Source: Mycolicibacterium rutilum (GTDB lineage Bacteria; Actinomycetota; Actinomycetes; Mycobacteriales; Mycobacteriaceae). Taken from it: a stretch of 64,000 bases of DNA. Position 1 is the stretch's first letter, and each line of letters opens with the position of its first letter. The notes below the pieces were generated by a model. It saw nothing but the letters and a program-made list of their open reading frames with translations, searched no databases and was not told the DNA's origin. Shown here in pieces: positions 50,862 to 60,677 of the stretch. A program made the translations under genes and the position numbers. The stretch is from the NCBI RefSeq assembly GCF_900108565.1, contig NZ_LT629971.1:2418001-2482000 (forward strand). Reading direction: 5' to 3'.

Positions 50862-51800
50862 CTACTTCTTGGCGGCCTTCTTCGCCGGGGACTTCTTGGC
50901 GGCCGACTTCTTGGCCGGGGCCTTCTTGGCCGCCGACTTCTTGGCCGGGGCTTTCTTCGCGGCGCTCTTCTTGGCGGGCTTGTCCCCGTCGCCGTCGGAT
51001 TTGCCGCTCTCACGCCGCGCCTTGACGCTGGCCTCCAGCTTGGCCAGCAGGTCGGAGACGTCCTCGGTCTCGTCGAGTTCCTGCGGCTGTTCCTCGGTGG
51101 TGAACGCCTCGCCGCCTTCGAGTTTCGCCTGGATCAACTCGTGGAGGTGTTCCTGGTAATTGTCGTGATAGCGGTCGGGGTTGAAGTCGTCGGTCATCGA
51201 GTCGACGACCTGGCTGGCCATCTTCAGCTCGGCCGGCTTGATCTCGACTTCCTTGTCGAGCACCGGGAAATCGGGATCGCGGATCTCGTCCGGCCACAGC
51301 AGCGTCTGGATGACCATCACGTCGCGCTTGCTGAAGTCCTGCACCCGCAGCGCCGCCAGCCGGGTCTTGTTGCGCAGCGCGAAGTGGACGATCGCGACCC
51401 GGTCGGTCTCCTTGAGGGTCTTGGTCAGCAGCACGTAGGACTTCGACGACTTGCCCTCGGGCTCGAGGAAGTAGCTGCGGTCATACATCATCGGGTCGAT
51501 GTCGCTGGCCGGCACGAACTCGAGGACCTCGATCTCGCGGCTGCGTTCCTCGGGCAGCGTGGCGATGTCCTCGTCGGTGATGATCACCGTCTGACCGTCG
51601 TCGGACTCGTAGGCCTTGGCGATGTCGCGGTACTCGACTTCCTCACCATCGAGTTCGCAGACCCGTTTGTAGCGGATGCGCCCATTGTCCTTGGCGTGCA
51701 CCTGGTGGAACTTCACGTCGTGGTCCTGCGTCGCGGAGTACACCTTCACCGGGACGTTCACCAGGCCGAACGCGATCGATCCCTTCCATATGGAACGCAT
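50862..51800 (-). CDS. ku: Non-homologous end-joining protein Ku
   Basis: 312 residues from ATG 51800. The N-terminus MRSIWKGSIAFGLVNVPVKVYSA and the Ku core (KRVCELDGEEVEYRDIAKAYE, IRDPDFPVLDKEVEIKPAELKMA) are diagnostic. The tail from about residue 270 is a lysine/alanine-rich repeat of PAKKSAAKKA type, which in mycobacteria extends DNA binding. It binds double-strand ends and recruits LigD, whose gene is about 9 kb away. The ATG overlaps the PfkB kinase stop. Confidence 0.97.
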   Translation of the reverse strand: MRSIWKGSIAFGLVNVPVKVYSATQDHDVKFHQVHAKDNGRIRYKRVCELDGEEVEYRDIAKAYESDDGQTVIITDEDIATLPEERSREIEVLEFVPASDIDPMMYDRSYFLEPEGKSSKSYVLLTKTLKETDRVAIVHFALRNKTRLAALRVQDFSKRDVMVIQTLLWPDEIRDPDFPVLDKEVEIKPAELKMASQVVDSMTDDFNPDRYHDNYQEHLHELIQAKLEGGEAFTTEEQPQELDETEDVSDLLAKLEASVKARRESGKSDGDGDKPAKKSAAKKAPAKKSAAKKAPAKKSAAKKSPAKKAAKK

Positions 51801-52738
51801 CAACCCAGTATGGCTGATTTCCAGGCCGCATCGCGGGTAGCTCGATCAGGCAATTGCGCGCCGGCTTGCGCCACCGTCAACGCCGAGGACAGCGCGGCGG
51901 TGCGCACGACCTCGGTCAGCGCCGCCGTGTCGATGGCCGCAAGGTCGCGGCGGCGCTGCGCGCCGAGCAGGTCGAGCGTCCACAGCGCATCGATCAGCCC
52001 GGTCATGAACGCATCGCCGGCGCCGACGGTGTCGACGACGTCGACCTTGAACGCGGGCACCCGGACCGTGCCCGCCGCGCAGACCGCGAACGCCCCTTGC
52101 CCGCCCATCGTCACCGCGACGATCGAGGGCCCCAGCGCCAGCCACGTCCGGGCGATCTGCTCGGGCGACCGGTCCGGGTCGAGCCACGACATGTCCTCGT
52201 CGCTGGCCTTGACCACGTCGCACCGTTCGATGAGCCGGTCGATGCGTCCGCGCACCGCCGTCTCGTCATCGACGAGGGCGGGCCGCACATTCGGGTCGAA
52301 CGTCACGGTCGCCGACGGATGGTAGGTGTCGAGCAGCGCCGCGGTGGCCCGGCAGCCCGGCTCGAGCATCGTCGCGATCGAGCCGCTGTGGGCGACCAGC
52401 GGCGGCGCCACCTCGGGGGTGCCCGCGAGTTGCCAGTCGATGTCGAATTCGTAGCGGGCCGAACCGTGTTCGTCGAGCATGGCCCGGGCCGTCGGTGTGC
52501 GCTGTGCGGTGGTACTGCCCGAAACCAGTTGCGCGCCGGACGCTTCGACGTAGTCGACGATGCGGCGGCCGCGGTCGTCGGTGCCGATGTGGGTGAGGAA
52601 CTCGACGTCGCGGTCCAGCCGCGCCAGGCCGACCGCCACGTTGAGCGGGCTGCCGCCGACGTACTCGCCCTCGATCTCGCCGCCGCGCTCGACGATGTCG
52701 ATCAGCGCTTCACCGATCACCAGGGCCCGCCCGGTCAT
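51800..52738 (-). CDS. PfkB-family carbohydrate kinase (fructokinase type)
   Basis: 312 residues. The first PfkB region is GGSPLNVAVGLARLDRDVEF and the C-terminal catalytic motif DTVGAGDAFMTGLIDAL contains the base aspartate. It is in one overlapping unit with a mannitol-type dehydrogenase and a zinc dehydrogenase. A role in phosphorylating fructose, the product of mannitol or sorbitol oxidation, follows from the context. Confidence 0.9.
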   Translation of the reverse strand: MTGRALVIGEALIDIVERGGEIEGEYVGGSPLNVAVGLARLDRDVEFLTHIGTDDRGRRIVDYVEASGAQLVSGSTTAQRTPTARAMLDEHGSARYEFDIDWQLAGTPEVAPPLVAHSGSIATMLEPGCRATAALLDTYHPSATVTFDPNVRPALVDDETAVRGRIDRLIERCDVVKASDEDMSWLDPDRSPEQIARTWLALGPSIVAVTMGGQGAFAVCAAGTVRVPAFKVDVVDTVGAGDAFMTGLIDALWTLDLLGAQRRRDLAAIDTAALTEVVRTAALSSALTVAQAGAQLPDRATRDAAWKSAILG

Positions 52739-54156
52739 GCGGTGTCCTGGCTCATCAGCGCCTGCAGCGTGGTCCGCGCGCCGTCGCGGTGCAGCGACTC
52801 CAACGCCCATACGTAGGCCTCGACGAACCGCTCGCTGGCGGCGAGATCGCCGAAGACCGCGGTGTTTTCGATGAACGCGGTCGGGTTGTCGCGCTGGCTG
52901 CGGGCCAGCGGGACCAGCGTGTCGGCGAGTTGGTCCTGCACGTCGATCGGCTCGCCCTGCTCGTCGACGCCCTCGGCGTAGCGCGCCCAACTGGCCACCG
53001 TGGCCGCCGACAGCCGGATCGGCACACCGGTCTTGAGGTTCTCCCTGATGACCGGGAGCAGCCACTTCGGGATGCGGTCCGAGGATCCGTAGCACAACCG
53101 GGCGACGGTGTCCTTGACGCCCGGGTTGGCGAATCGCTCGATGAGCGTGCGCTTGTAGTCGGGCAGGTCGATGCCGGGCACGGGTTTGAGCGTCGGCGTA
53201 GCCTCGTCGTCCATGTAGGCCTGCAGGAACTCGGCGAACAGCGGGTCGCCGGCGGCATCGTGCACCAGCCGATAGCCCGCGAGATAAGCGAAGTAACACA
53301 GGCTCTGATGGCTGGCGTTGAGCAGGCGCAGCTTCATCAGCTCGTAGGGTGTGACGTCGTCGACCAGCAGCACGCCGACTTCCTCGAACGGCGGGCGACC
53401 GTCGCAGAAGTCGTCCTCGAGCACCCAGGAGGTGAACGGCTCGGCGACGACGGGCCAGCGGTCGTCGACCCCGAATTCGGTTGCCACGACGTCGATCGAC
53501 TCGGCGGTGGTCGCCGGGGTGATCCGGTCCACCATCGAGTTGGGGAACTTCGTGTTCGCGGTGATCCATTCGCCGAGACCGGGATACGCACGGTCGGCGT
53601 GGGTGGTGAACGCGTACCGCGCGACGTCACCGTTGCCCTCGATGTTGTCGCACGACACGATCGTCGGTGAGCCGATGCCCCGCTCCCGGCGACGCGCCAG
53701 GGCGTCGGCGACCAGACCGAACACCGTCACGCCCTCGCCGAGGTTGTCGATGTTGTAACCGCCCTCGGTGATCGTCAGCGAGACGATGCGCGTGCTCGGG
53801 GCCGCGAGCAGTTCGATCACGGCCTCCGGATCATCGGGGGCATAGCGGTAATCGATGATCGAACCGATGACGCGCGCCTCGCGGGTGCCGTCGGGCTTCT
53901 CGAGCATCAGGGTATAGAGCCCGTTCTGGGCCGCCATCACCTCGGCCATCTGGCGGTCGGCGGGCATCACCCCGACCCCGCAGATGCCCCACTCGGCGGC
54001 CAGGCCCTGTTCCATCAACGCGTCGACGTACATGGCCTGATGCGCCCGGTGAAAGCCGCCGACCCCGAAATGCACTATGCCGACCGAGATTTCGGAGCGG
54101 TCGTAGGTGGGCTTGGCAATGTCGAGTTGTGCCAGGGCGGAGTTGTCGAGCTTCAT
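52735..54156 (-). CDS. Mannitol 2-dehydrogenase family protein
   Basis: 473 residues. The long-chain polyol dehydrogenase family is recognised from IVHFGVGGFHRAHQAMYVD at the N-terminus, SLTITEGGYNID and MKLRLLNASHQSLCYFAYLAGY, with the catalytic lysine expected in the latter and DYKRTLIERFANPGVKDTV later. It oxidises a hexitol such as mannitol to fructose with NAD. Four-base overlaps link it to both neighbours. Confidence 0.92.
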   Translation of the reverse strand: MKLDNSALAQLDIAKPTYDRSEISVGIVHFGVGGFHRAHQAMYVDALMEQGLAAEWGICGVGVMPADRQMAEVMAAQNGLYTLMLEKPDGTREARVIGSIIDYRYAPDDPEAVIELLAAPSTRIVSLTITEGGYNIDNLGEGVTVFGLVADALARRRERGIGSPTIVSCDNIEGNGDVARYAFTTHADRAYPGLGEWITANTKFPNSMVDRITPATTAESIDVVATEFGVDDRWPVVAEPFTSWVLEDDFCDGRPPFEEVGVLLVDDVTPYELMKLRLLNASHQSLCYFAYLAGYRLVHDAAGDPLFAEFLQAYMDDEATPTLKPVPGIDLPDYKRTLIERFANPGVKDTVARLCYGSSDRIPKWLLPVIRENLKTGVPIRLSAATVASWARYAEGVDEQGEPIDVQDQLADTLVPLARSQRDNPTAFIENTAVFGDLAASERFVEAYVWALESLHRDGARTTLQALMSQDTA

Positions 54157-55196
54157 GACACGGTCACCACCGTCTTGACGCTACCGGGTGTGCGGTCGGC
54201 GTCCAGTGCCTCGGCGGTGCTCTCCAGCGGGAACCGCGCGGTCACCATCGCGTCGAGGTCGACGCGCCCGGACTCGACCAGTGCGATCGCGGTCGGCCAG
54301 GTGTTGGCGTAGCGGAACACGCCGGTGAGCACCAGTTCCCGGTTCTGGATCACCTGCACCGGCAATTCCATGTTCTCGGCGCCCAACCCGACGAGCACCA
54401 CGTTGCCCGCCGGCCGCACGGCGCGGATTCCGTCGGCGACCGCCGACTGCGCCCCGGACGCGTCGATGAACGCATCGACCCCGAGGTCGGGCAGCGGGCC
54501 CGCGGTCGGGTCCAGCACCTCGGTCGCGCCGAACGACAGCGCCCGGTCACGCCGGGCTGCGTCGGGGTCGCTGACGATGATGTCGGTGGCCCCGTAGGCC
54601 CGCGCGACCTGGGTGAGCACGATGCCGATCGGACCGGCCCCGGCGATCAGGACCCGGGATCTGCCGTCGACACCCGCCTTGCGGATCGAGGCGATCCCGA
54701 CCGACAGCGGTTCGCACAGCGCGGCGGCCTCGTCGGTCATGGTGTCCGGTATCGGATGGGCGAACTCGGCGCCGATCGTCACGTAGTCGCTCAGCGCGCC
54801 GTCGACGGGAGGGGTCGCGAAGAACCGCATGTGCGGGCACAGGTTGTAGTGCCCGCGCCGGGTCTCCTCGCTGTCGGGGTCGGGCCGTTGCGGTTCGATC
54901 GAGACCCGCTGGCCGACCCGCGCCGGGTCGACTCCGGCGCCGACGTCGACGATCGTGCCCGCTGCCTCGTGGCCGAGCACCAGCGGCGCGGTCACGACGA
55001 AGTCGCCGATCCGGCCGTGCCGGTAGTAGTGCGTGTCCGATCCGCAAACCCCCACCGACGACACCCGGATCAGCACGTCACCGGGGTCGGGCCGGGGGAC
55101 CGGCCGGTCCTGCAGTTCGATTCGGCCAGGTTCGACGAGGACCGCGGCCCGCATGCGGGTGTCCGGCAAAGGTGTTGTGTGCGTCACATTCACCAT
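54153..55196 (-). CDS. Zinc-dependent polyol dehydrogenase (sorbitol/xylitol dehydrogenase type)
   Basis: 347 residues from ATG 55196. Catalytic zinc ligands are in GVCGSDTHYYRHG and LGHEAAGTIVDVG, and the nucleotide motif is VLIAGAGPIGIVLTQ. It oxidises a secondary alcohol of a polyol. It is the first gene of the - strand half of the divergent polyol regulon and begins about 30 bases from the palindromic operator. Confidence 0.88.
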   Translation of the reverse strand: MVNVTHTTPLPDTRMRAAVLVEPGRIELQDRPVPRPDPGDVLIRVSSVGVCGSDTHYYRHGRIGDFVVTAPLVLGHEAAGTIVDVGAGVDPARVGQRVSIEPQRPDPDSEETRRGHYNLCPHMRFFATPPVDGALSDYVTIGAEFAHPIPDTMTDEAAALCEPLSVGIASIRKAGVDGRSRVLIAGAGPIGIVLTQVARAYGATDIIVSDPDAARRDRALSFGATEVLDPTAGPLPDLGVDAFIDASGAQSAVADGIRAVRPAGNVVLVGLGAENMELPVQVIQNRELVLTGVFRYANTWPTAIALVESGRVDLDAMVTARFPLESTAEALDADRTPGSVKTVVTVS

Positions 55197-55206
55197 GCTA
55201 ACGTCA

Positions 55207-55240
55207 TGAGCATCTACTCGCACCCCTGAGCATATGCTCA
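55207..55240. promoter_or_regulatory. Palindromic operator of the polyol regulon
   Basis: Perfect 14-base palindrome TGAGCATATGCTCA (55227-55240), preceded by a further half-site TGAGCAT (55207-55213). It lies between the divergent dehydrogenase and SorC regulator genes and is the likely binding site of that regulator. Confidence 0.7.
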
Positions 55241-55254
55241 GCCGAGGAGGGTCA

Positions 55255-56265
55255 GTGACACGGTCGAACGGCGAAGTTGCCGGGGCGGTCGCCAGGAGCG
55301 GCTCGACGCCCGACGACATCCGGCTGGCCCTGCGGGCAGCGACCATGTACTACCTCGACGGGCTGACGCAGGCCGAGATCGCGTCGCGGCTCGGCGTCTC
55401 GCGACCCACCGCCGGGCGCCTGGTCGCCCGCGCGAAGGCCAAGGGGCTCGTGCGTATCGAGGTGGCCGTCCCGCCGGAGATGACCGAGGACCTGCACGCC
55501 GAGGAGGAACGCGAGCTCGAGCGGCGGTTCGGGCTGACCGAGGCGGTGGTGGCCGGCCACGGCGTGGAGATCGGCGCACCCGGCCGGCCCGCGTCGTACG
55601 CCAGCGTCGGGCGTGCCGCCGCCGCCCTGCTGATGCGCCGGCTGTCTCCCGACGATGTGCTCGGGTTCACCTGGGGGCCCGAGCAGGTCGCGGTGGCCAG
55701 CGCGCTGACGCCCGGCGTGGCCAGTTGCCGGGCGGTGGTGCAACTCGACGGCGCCATGTCGACGGCGGCATACCAGACCGGCACCGAGTTCATCCTCACC
55801 CGTGCCGGTGACACGTTGCGGGCCACGACATTACGGCTGCCAGCGCCGCTGTACGCCGACCCGTCGACGGTGGCGTCGATGCGCAACGACTCGGTCATCT
55901 CCCGCACGTTGGAAGCGGGCAGGCACGCCGACCTGATGCTTTTCGGGGTGGGCGCGGTGTCGACGTCGACGACGCTGTTCGAGGGCAGCTTCCTCGACAC
56001 CCGCATGCTCGACGAGTTGGTGTCGCTCGGCGCGGTCGGCGAGATCGGCGGCCGGTTCTTCGACGCGCACGGCGCGCCGGTCGTCACCGAGCTGCAGCAG
56101 CGGGCCGTCTCGGTGCCGCTGGAAGACATCCGCAACTGCGACAAGACGCTGCTGATCTCGAGCGGCGCCACGAAGTATCACGCCACGCTCGGCGCCCTGC
56201 GCGGCAAGCTGGCCAAGCTGCTGGTGTGTGACATCGATTGTGCCCATTGGCTGTTGAGCCAGTGA
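55255..56265 (+). CDS. SorC/DeoR-type sugar-responsive transcriptional regulator
   Basis: 336 residues from GTG 55255, with GGAGGG upstream. The N-terminal helix-turn-helix reads YYLDGLTQAEIASRLGVSRPTAGRLVARA. The rest is the SorC effector domain, with VLGFTWGPEQVAVAS and the later GAVGEIGGRFFDAHG as signatures. It probably senses a polyol or its phosphate and controls both halves of the regulon through the palindrome just upstream of its own start. Confidence 0.9.
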   Translation: MTRSNGEVAGAVARSGSTPDDIRLALRAATMYYLDGLTQAEIASRLGVSRPTAGRLVARAKAKGLVRIEVAVPPEMTEDLHAEEERELERRFGLTEAVVAGHGVEIGAPGRPASYASVGRAAAALLMRRLSPDDVLGFTWGPEQVAVASALTPGVASCRAVVQLDGAMSTAAYQTGTEFILTRAGDTLRATTLRLPAPLYADPSTVASMRNDSVISRTLEAGRHADLMLFGVGAVSTSTTLFEGSFLDTRMLDELVSLGAVGEIGGRFFDAHGAPVVTELQQRAVSVPLEDIRNCDKTLLISSGATKYHATLGALRGKLAKLLVCDIDCAHWLLSQ

Positions 56266-56290
56266 TACGCACAGTGAAAGGTGAGGTGAA

Positions 56291-57649
56291 GTGAGAGCAC
56301 TACGAAGACTGGCCGCGGGTCTGGCCACCGTGGGGTTGACGCTGACCGCCGGTTGTTCGGGTGCGGGCAGCTTGGGCGCCTCTGACAACGAGGTCACGAT
56401 CGCCATGGTGTCGAACTCGCAGATGACCGACGCCAGGGACCTGTCGTCGGAGTTCGAGGCCGCCAACCCGGGGACGAAGCTCAAGTTCGTCACGCTCTCG
56501 GAGAACCAGGCGCGCGCCAAGATCACGATGTCGGCGGCGATGGGCGGCAGTGAGTTCGACGTCGTGATGATCAGCAACTTCGAGACCCCGCAGTGGGCGA
56601 AAGACGGTTGGCTGCGCAACCTCTCGGAGTATGCCGCGCAGACTCCCGGCTACGACGAGGGCGACTTCATCTCCTCGCTGCGCGAATCGCTGTCCTACGA
56701 GGGCGACATGTATTCGGTGCCGTTCTACGGCGAGTCGTCGTTCCTGATGTACCGCAAGGACCTGTTCGAGCAGGCCGGCATCACTGTCGACCAGTCGCCG
56801 GACTACCAGCCCACCTGGCAGGAGGTCGCCCAGTGGGCGGACACCCTCAAGACCGACGACCGGGCCGGAATCTGCCTGCGCGGCAAGCCCGGCTGGGGTG
56901 AGGTGCTCGCACCGCTGGACACGGTGATCAACACGTTCGGCGGGCGCTGGTTCGACGAGCAGTGGAACGCGCAGCTGAACAGTCCCAAGGTGCGCGAGGC
57001 AGTGAACTTCTACGTCGACCTGGTCAAGCGCTCGGGCGAACTCGGCGCGGCCGCAACGGGTTTCCAGGAGTGCGCCAACCTGTTCGGCCAGGGGCAGACG
57101 GCCATGTGGTACGACGCGACCTCGGCGGTGTCGGTGCTCGAGGACCCGCAGGAGTATCCCGAACTGGTCGGCAAGATCGGCTACCTGCCGGCGCCCATCG
57201 TCGAGAAGCCGAACTCCGGCTGGCTCTACACCTGGGCGTTGGGCATCCCGAAGGCGGCGAAGAACCCCGACGGCGCCTGGAAGTTCATCTCGTGGATGAC
57301 GAGCAAGGACTACATGAAGCTGGTGGGCGAGAAGCTCGGCTGGGCGCGGGTGCCACCGGGCAGCCGGACCTCGACGTACACCGAACTGCCCGAGTACGAG
57401 AAGATCTCGCAGTCCTACGGGCCGTTGACGTTGCGCTCGATCGAATCGGCCACGCCGGATCAACCGACCGTACAACCCGTGCCCTACACCGGGATTCAGT
57501 TCGTCGGCATCCCCGAGTTCCAGGATCTGGGCACCCGGGTGAGCCAGCAGATCAGCGCCGCGATCGCCGGTCAGAAGTCCGTCGACGAAGCGCTCGACCA
57601 GGCCCAGCAGTACGCCGAGGTCGTCGGCCGCACCTATCAGGAGAAGTGA
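56291..57649 (+). CDS. ABC transporter substrate-binding lipoprotein (sugar/polyol)
   Basis: 452 residues from GTG 56291. The signal ends in the lipobox LTAGC, giving a lipid-anchored cysteine at about residue 22. The fold is that of family 1 extracellular solute-binding proteins (VMISNFETPQWAKDGWL, MWYDATSAVSVLEDP). Context points to mannitol, sorbitol or a related polyol as ligand. The stop overlaps the first permease start (TGATG). Confidence 0.92.
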   Translation: MRALRRLAAGLATVGLTLTAGCSGAGSLGASDNEVTIAMVSNSQMTDARDLSSEFEAANPGTKLKFVTLSENQARAKITMSAAMGGSEFDVVMISNFETPQWAKDGWLRNLSEYAAQTPGYDEGDFISSLRESLSYEGDMYSVPFYGESSFLMYRKDLFEQAGITVDQSPDYQPTWQEVAQWADTLKTDDRAGICLRGKPGWGEVLAPLDTVINTFGGRWFDEQWNAQLNSPKVREAVNFYVDLVKRSGELGAAATGFQECANLFGQGQTAMWYDATSAVSVLEDPQEYPELVGKIGYLPAPIVEKPNSGWLYTWALGIPKAAKNPDGAWKFISWMTSKDYMKLVGEKLGWARVPPGSRTSTYTELPEYEKISQSYGPLTLRSIESATPDQPTVQPVPYTGIQFVGIPEFQDLGTRVSQQISAAIAGQKSVDEALDQAQQYAEVVGRTYQEK

Positions 57650-58623
57650 TGACCGTAACCGCTGACACCAAGGCCGATGCCGGCGAACTCGCGGCGGCCG
57701 AACGGGTCCGAAAAATCCGCGAGGCGCAGAGCGTCGGCGTGAGCCGCGCCGAGGCGTGGCGCCGCCGTGGACCGCTGCTGCCCGCGCTGATCTTCATGAT
57801 CATCGTCACGCAGATCCCGTTCCTGTTCACGCTCTACTACTCGACGCTGTCGTGGAACCTGGTGCGGCCCGGCTCGCGTGAGTTCGTCGGGCTGCAGAAC
57901 TACGTCACGGTCGCCAAGGACAGCCAGTTCTGGACCGTCGCGTTCAACACGGTGGTCCTGATCGTCGGCGTGGTGCTGCTGTCGGCGTTCTTCGGCCTGT
58001 TGCTGGCGCTGCTGCTGGACCGCGCCTTCCTCGGCCGTGGCATCGTGCGGACCCTGCTGATCACCCCGTTCCTCGTCACACCCGTTGCCGCCGCGCTGAT
58101 CTGGAAGACCACGATCCTCGATCCCAACAACGGCATCCTCAACTGGGTGCTGTCGCTGGTCGGGATCGGCAAGGTCGACTGGATCGGGCAGTTCCCGCTG
58201 GCGATGGTGATGGTCGAACTGATCTGGCAGTGGACGCCGTTCATGATGCTGTTGATCCTCGCCGGCCTCCAGTCGATGCCTCGCGACATCCTGGAGGCCG
58301 GTCGAGTCGACGGTGCCGGCGCGTTCGCGCTCTTCCGGGAGCTGACGCTGCCGCACCTTCGGCGCTTCATCGAACTGGGGGTCGTCCTCGGTGCGATCTA
58401 CCTGATGAACACCTTCGACGCGATCTACATGATGACGCAGGGCGGACCGGGCATCGCGAGCGCGAACCTGCCGTTCTACATCTACCAACGCGCGTTCCTG
58501 GGCTTCGACATGGGCCAGGCGGCGGCGATGGGCGTCGTGGTGGTCATCTTCACGATCATCATCGCCAACTTCGCTCTGCGACTGATCTTCAAATCGTTCA
58601 CCGGCAAGGAAGAGGCGGCCTAG
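57649..58623 (+). CDS. ABC transporter permease (MalF-like)
   Basis: 324 residues with six membrane helices. The cytoplasmic coupling loop shows the EAA-type sequence ILEAGRVDGAGAFALFREL. A charged N-terminal tail of about 45 residues precedes the first helix. It forms the heteromeric channel with the next gene product. Confidence 0.92.
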   Translation: MTVTADTKADAGELAAAERVRKIREAQSVGVSRAEAWRRRGPLLPALIFMIIVTQIPFLFTLYYSTLSWNLVRPGSREFVGLQNYVTVAKDSQFWTVAFNTVVLIVGVVLLSAFFGLLLALLLDRAFLGRGIVRTLLITPFLVTPVAAALIWKTTILDPNNGILNWVLSLVGIGKVDWIGQFPLAMVMVELIWQWTPFMMLLILAGLQSMPRDILEAGRVDGAGAFALFRELTLPHLRRFIELGVVLGAIYLMNTFDAIYMMTQGGPGIASANLPFYIYQRAFLGFDMGQAAAMGVVVVIFTIIIANFALRLIFKSFTGKEEAA

Positions 58624-58625
58624 AG

Positions 58626-59510
58626 ATGACTACCCACCCCGTTGTTGGGAGCACCGAGAAGACAACGGCGGCAGCCGAACCAGTTGCCAAGCCCAAGAAG
58701 AAGTCCGGCAAGTTCTCCGTGTGGGGAGTGGTGGCCTGGCTCGTCGGGCTCGGGTTCTTCTTCCCCGTGTTCTGGATGATCCTGACGTCGTTCAAACAGG
58801 AGGGTGACGCGGCGACCAGCCCGCCGAAACTGTTCTTCACCCCGACGCTGGACCAGTACGGCGCGGTGTTCGACCAGGGCATCGGGCCGTCGATGCTGAA
58901 CTCGTTGTTCGCCACCGGGTTGTCGACGATTCTGGTACTGCTGCTGGGGACACCCGCGGCGTTCGCGCTGTCGCTGCGCCCGGTGCGCAAGACCCAGGAC
59001 GCGTTGTTCTTCTTCATGAGCACGAAGATGCTGCCGATCGTGGCGGTGATCCTGCCGCTGTACGTGATCGTGTCGAATATCGGTTTGCTGGACAACATCT
59101 GGGCGCTGGTCGTGCTGTACACGGCGATGAACCTGCCGATCGCGGTGTGGATGATGCGGTCGTTCTTCCTCGAGGTGCCCGGCGAACTGCTGGAGGCGGC
59201 CAGCCTGGACGGCGCGAGCCTGTGGCGGTCGGTGCGCGAGGTGATCCTGCCGCTGGTGTCGCCCGGCATCGCGGCGACCGCGCTGATCTGCGTGATCTTC
59301 GCGTGGAACGAGTTCTTCTTCGCGGTCAACCTGACCGCGGTGAACGCTCAGACGATGCCCGTCTACCTCGTCGGCTTCATCGCCGGTGAAGGTCAGTACT
59401 GGGCGGTGCTGTCGGCGGCCGCCACCATGGCCGCGCTGCCCGTGATCCTGTGCGGGTGGATTGCCCAGAACAAGCTGGTGCGCGGACTGTCGTTCGGCGC
59501 GATCAAGTAG
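58626..59510 (+). CDS. ABC transporter permease (MalG-like)
   Basis: 294 residues from ATG 58626, two bases after the previous stop. Six helices are predicted, with the EAA loop LLEAASLDGASLWRSVREV. The N-terminal 40 residues are Lys/Pro/Ala-rich. It is the second channel subunit of the polyol transporter. Confidence 0.92.
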   Translation: MTTHPVVGSTEKTTAAAEPVAKPKKKSGKFSVWGVVAWLVGLGFFFPVFWMILTSFKQEGDAATSPPKLFFTPTLDQYGAVFDQGIGPSMLNSLFATGLSTILVLLLGTPAAFALSLRPVRKTQDALFFFMSTKMLPIVAVILPLYVIVSNIGLLDNIWALVVLYTAMNLPIAVWMMRSFFLEVPGELLEAASLDGASLWRSVREVILPLVSPGIAATALICVIFAWNEFFFAVNLTAVNAQTMPVYLVGFIAGEGQYWAVLSAAATMAALPVILCGWIAQNKLVRGLSFGAIK

Positions 59511-59525
59511 AGGAGTCAACTCACA

Positions 59526-60605
59526 ATGGCATCAATCACGTACAACAACGCGTCGTGCATCTACGAGGGCTCGGACAAGCTCGCGGTCGACTCGCTCAAC
59601 CTCGACATCGCCGACGGTGAGTTCATCGTCCTGGTCGGCCCGTCCGGGTCGGGCAAGAGCACCGCGCTGCGGATGCTGGCCGGGCTCGAGGAGATCGACG
59701 AGGGCACCATCGAGATCGGCGGCAAGAACATGGTCGGCGTGCCCTCCAAGGACCGCGACATCGCGATGGTGTTCCAGAACTACGCGCTGTACCCGAACAA
59801 GACCGTCGCGGAGAACATGGGTTTCGCACTCAAGCTGCGCGGCGTGCCCGCCGATGAGCGGCGCCGCAAGGTCGAGGAGGCCGCCAAGATCCTCGACCTC
59901 ACCGAATTCCTGGACCGCAAGCCGGCCAAGCTGTCGGGTGGTCAGCGTCAGCGCGTGGCGATGGGCCGCGCGATCGTGCGCGAACCGCAGGTGTTCTGCA
60001 TGGACGAGCCGCTGTCGAACCTCGACGCCAAGCTGCGCGTGCAGACCCGCACGCAGATCGCCGCGCTGCAGCGCCGGCTGGGTACCACGACGGTGTACGT
60101 CACCCACGACCAGGTCGAGGCGATGACGATGGGCGATCGGGTGGCCGTGCTGCGGTTCGGCAAGCTGCAGCAGTTCGCCTCGCCGAACGATCTGTACGAC
60201 AAGCCCGCCAACGCGTTCGTCGCCGGGTTCATCGGCTCGCCCGCGATGAATCTGGTGACGCTGCCGATCGCGCCGGACGGCGTCAAGGTCGGCGACTCGA
60301 CGCTCGAACTCGAGCGCGACCAGCTCACCAAGCTCAGCGAGGCCGGCCTGTCGGAGGTCACCTTCGGCATCCGGCCCGAGCAGCTGGAGATCACCGAGTC
60401 CGGCGGCGTCGAGGTCGTCGTCGACCTGGTCGAGGACCTGGGCAGCGAGGCCTACGTGTACACCCATGCCGGGTCCGGCGTCGAACTGGTCGCGCGCTGC
60501 AATCCGCGCAGCGCGCCGCGACTGGCCGACACGGTGCGGGTGCGCAGGCACCCTGAAGGTGCGGTGCACCTGTTCCACCCGGAGACCGGGGAGCGCATCA
60601 ACTAG
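59526..60605 (+). CDS. ABC transporter ATP-binding protein (MalK/UgpC family)
   Basis: 359 residues. Walker A is GPSGSGKST, the Q-loop MVFQNYALYPNKTV, the signature LSGGQRQRVAMGRAIV, Walker B CMDEPLSNLD and the switch histidine YVTHDQVEAM. The C-terminal 120 residues form the MalK-type regulatory (TOBE) domain. It energises the polyol importer encoded just upstream. Such ATPases can also serve other transporters. Confidence 0.95.
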   Translation: MASITYNNASCIYEGSDKLAVDSLNLDIADGEFIVLVGPSGSGKSTALRMLAGLEEIDEGTIEIGGKNMVGVPSKDRDIAMVFQNYALYPNKTVAENMGFALKLRGVPADERRRKVEEAAKILDLTEFLDRKPAKLSGGQRQRVAMGRAIVREPQVFCMDEPLSNLDAKLRVQTRTQIAALQRRLGTTTVYVTHDQVEAMTMGDRVAVLRFGKLQQFASPNDLYDKPANAFVAGFIGSPAMNLVTLPIAPDGVKVGDSTLELERDQLTKLSEAGLSEVTFGIRPEQLEITESGGVEVVVDLVEDLGSEAYVYTHAGSGVELVARCNPRSAPRLADTVRVRRHPEGAVHLFHPETGERIN

Positions 60606-60620
60606 TTCCCGCGCGCCGAA

Positions 60621-60669
60621 CGGCCAGTTATCGCGCGGTAAGACACGGAAAACGTCGCGTAACTGGCCG
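60621..60669. terminator. Hairpin terminator after the ABC operon
   Basis: CGGCCAGTTATCGCG pairs with CGCGTAACTGGCCG with a single bulge. It lies between the convergent ATPase gene and the small exported protein gene. Confidence 0.7.
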
Positions 60670-60677
60670 CTCGGGGC

